Source of the DNA: an uncultured Lachnospiraceae bacterium
GTDB lineage: Bacteria > Bacillota > Clostridia > Lachnospirales > Lachnospiraceae
Direction: 5' to 3'
DNA length: 42,909 nucleotides
Assembly (NCBI GenBank): GCA_910578345.1
Contig: CAJTRA010000023.1
Span: forward strand, 1 to 42,909
Shown here one piece after another: positions 42,138 through 42,909 of this stretch. The first letter of the stretch is position 1, and each line of letters begins with the position of its first letter. Under the pieces are notes generated by a model. It was not told where the DNA came from. It searched no databases and saw nothing but the letters and a program-made list of their open reading frames with translations. The translations under genes and the position numbers were made by a program.

Positions 42138-42909
42138 TTAAATATCCTGATTCCATTTTCCTATATTACCTGAAACTTCTTCCATTTCCCTGACCGTAGC
42201 CGCCAGAAGAAAAGAACAGCCCGGATCACCCGCCGCCCGCAGGCCGTTACTCAATGCACCGGAAAACGGAAAAGCTAACGCATTAAATACATTATGAATC
42301 AGCACAAGCCATACGATCAGTTCTTTTGTTTCGGGCGACAAAGAATAAAATCTCAAAAAAACAGGCAGCAATACAAAAATCAGCGTGTTCCATACAAGCG
42401 AGATCAAAACAGTTATTTTCGTCAGCTTACGGAAATATTGCTCTGCCGCTTCTATATCCCGGTTTCCCATACACTGCCCAATTACCGTAATAAATACCAG
42501 CCCCATAGCAACCCCTGCCAGAGCCGCCATGGACCAGATGCTTTGCGCCACTCCGTTTGCGGCAATCTGATATGTCCCGAACAACACCACTATACTGCTC
42601 AAAGCAACCTTCACCAACTGGAATATCCCATTTTCAAATCTGCCTGGAACCGATATCTTCAGAATGTTTTTCATCAGTCCGCCGTTCCACTCAAATATCC
42701 AGCATTTCCGGTAAACCACCTCATTCTGCTTACGGAAACAGAGTATCGTAATTGCCACAGCCGAAAACATCCGGGCGATCAGGGACGGGTATGCCACACC
42801 TGCGACGCCTGCTTTTAATACAAATACACCGATTACATTTCCTATGAACTTAATTGGTGAAATGAAAAGGTAACTTCCACCTTGTAAGGGTAAATTCTAC
42901 CAGAGATAA
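42138..42909 (-). pseudogene. MATE efflux transporter fragment
   Basis: The frame KAGVAGVAYPSLIARMFSAV, ENGIFQLVKVALSSIVVLFG, TYQIAANGVAQSIWSMAALA, GLVFITVIGQCMGNRDIEAA and FPFSGALSNGLRAAGD is the C-terminal half of a MATE drug/sodium antiporter. After GLRAAGD the expected last membrane segments are missing and the frame ends with GKWNQDI, suggesting an internal deletion. A TAG (42897-42899) closes the frame at the upstream side near the window edge. Confidence 0.75.

Overview
The window looks like a chromosomal segment from an anaerobic Clostridia, most likely Lachnospiraceae. The signs are strong GGAGG ribosome sites, a T-box-controlled thrS, DUF1540 and C_GCAxxG_C_C proteins, a permuted GH3 glucosidase, binding-protein-dependent sugar permeases without their own ATPase, a YesM/AraC-type two-component pair, and a RsiV-type anti-sigma factor. 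The family assignment is by protein style and is an inference. No rRNA, tRNA, CRISPR array or intact transposase was seen.

Layout. 1-6150 (all minus) is a translation-centred block. A T-box leader with a Thr specifier leads into a 77-aa membrane protein, thrS and a GT39-like membrane glycosyltransferase. A DUF1540 protein, a lipoprotein and the start of infC follow; infC has its own promoter, an attenuator leader and an apparent AUU start. 6185-11243 carries small housekeeping or redox genes (C_GCAxxG_C_C, SEC-C, threonine aldolase-like, DUF2200, double GNAT, AraC). A large nested inverted repeat lies at 6185-6332. 11460-20832 is glycan-related: a domain-permuted GH3, a BMP-type binding lipoprotein coupled to a DUF5722 lipoprotein, and a GH78 rhamnosidase. 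20998-27381 holds a Cu/Zn-SOD-like protein and, on minus, a five-gene operon of two permeases, a binding protein, an OPA-like MFS transporter and a PHP hydrolase. A divergent sensor kinase (interrupted by an in-frame TAG) and its AraC-type response regulator follow. 30992-32870 is a redox module (ferredoxin, NapH-like membrane Fe-S protein, thioredoxin) facing a Crp/Fnr regulator, with a TGTGA-N5-TCACA palindrome about 41 bases before the predicted start of transcription.

33328-35687 encodes a GLUG/LysM extracellular protein behind a tiny GTG-start ORF. 35810-36956 is a graveyard: a broken gene, a surface-protein fragment and a 20-bp perfect hairpin. 37105-39063 is an ECF sigma / RsiV-type anti-sigma / lipoprotein operon with a matching ECF-type promoter. 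39239-42909 contains a TetR gene with two identical operator-like palindromes and a run of damaged genes: a membrane protein with an amber codon, a tocopherol-cyclase-like gene frameshifted in a CA repeat, AraC remnants, and a MATE fragment cut near the window edge.

The most interesting signals are regulatory: the infC attenuator with AUU start, the T-box operon with two passenger genes, the Crp-type operator, the paired TetR sites and the self-regulated ECF unit. The clustered decay at the right end is also notable. I found no single locus that is clearly a new kind of system. The best candidates for follow-up are the thrS-linked small membrane protein, the BMP/DUF5722 lipoprotein pair, the LysM/GLUG locus and the nested repeat at 6185-6332.
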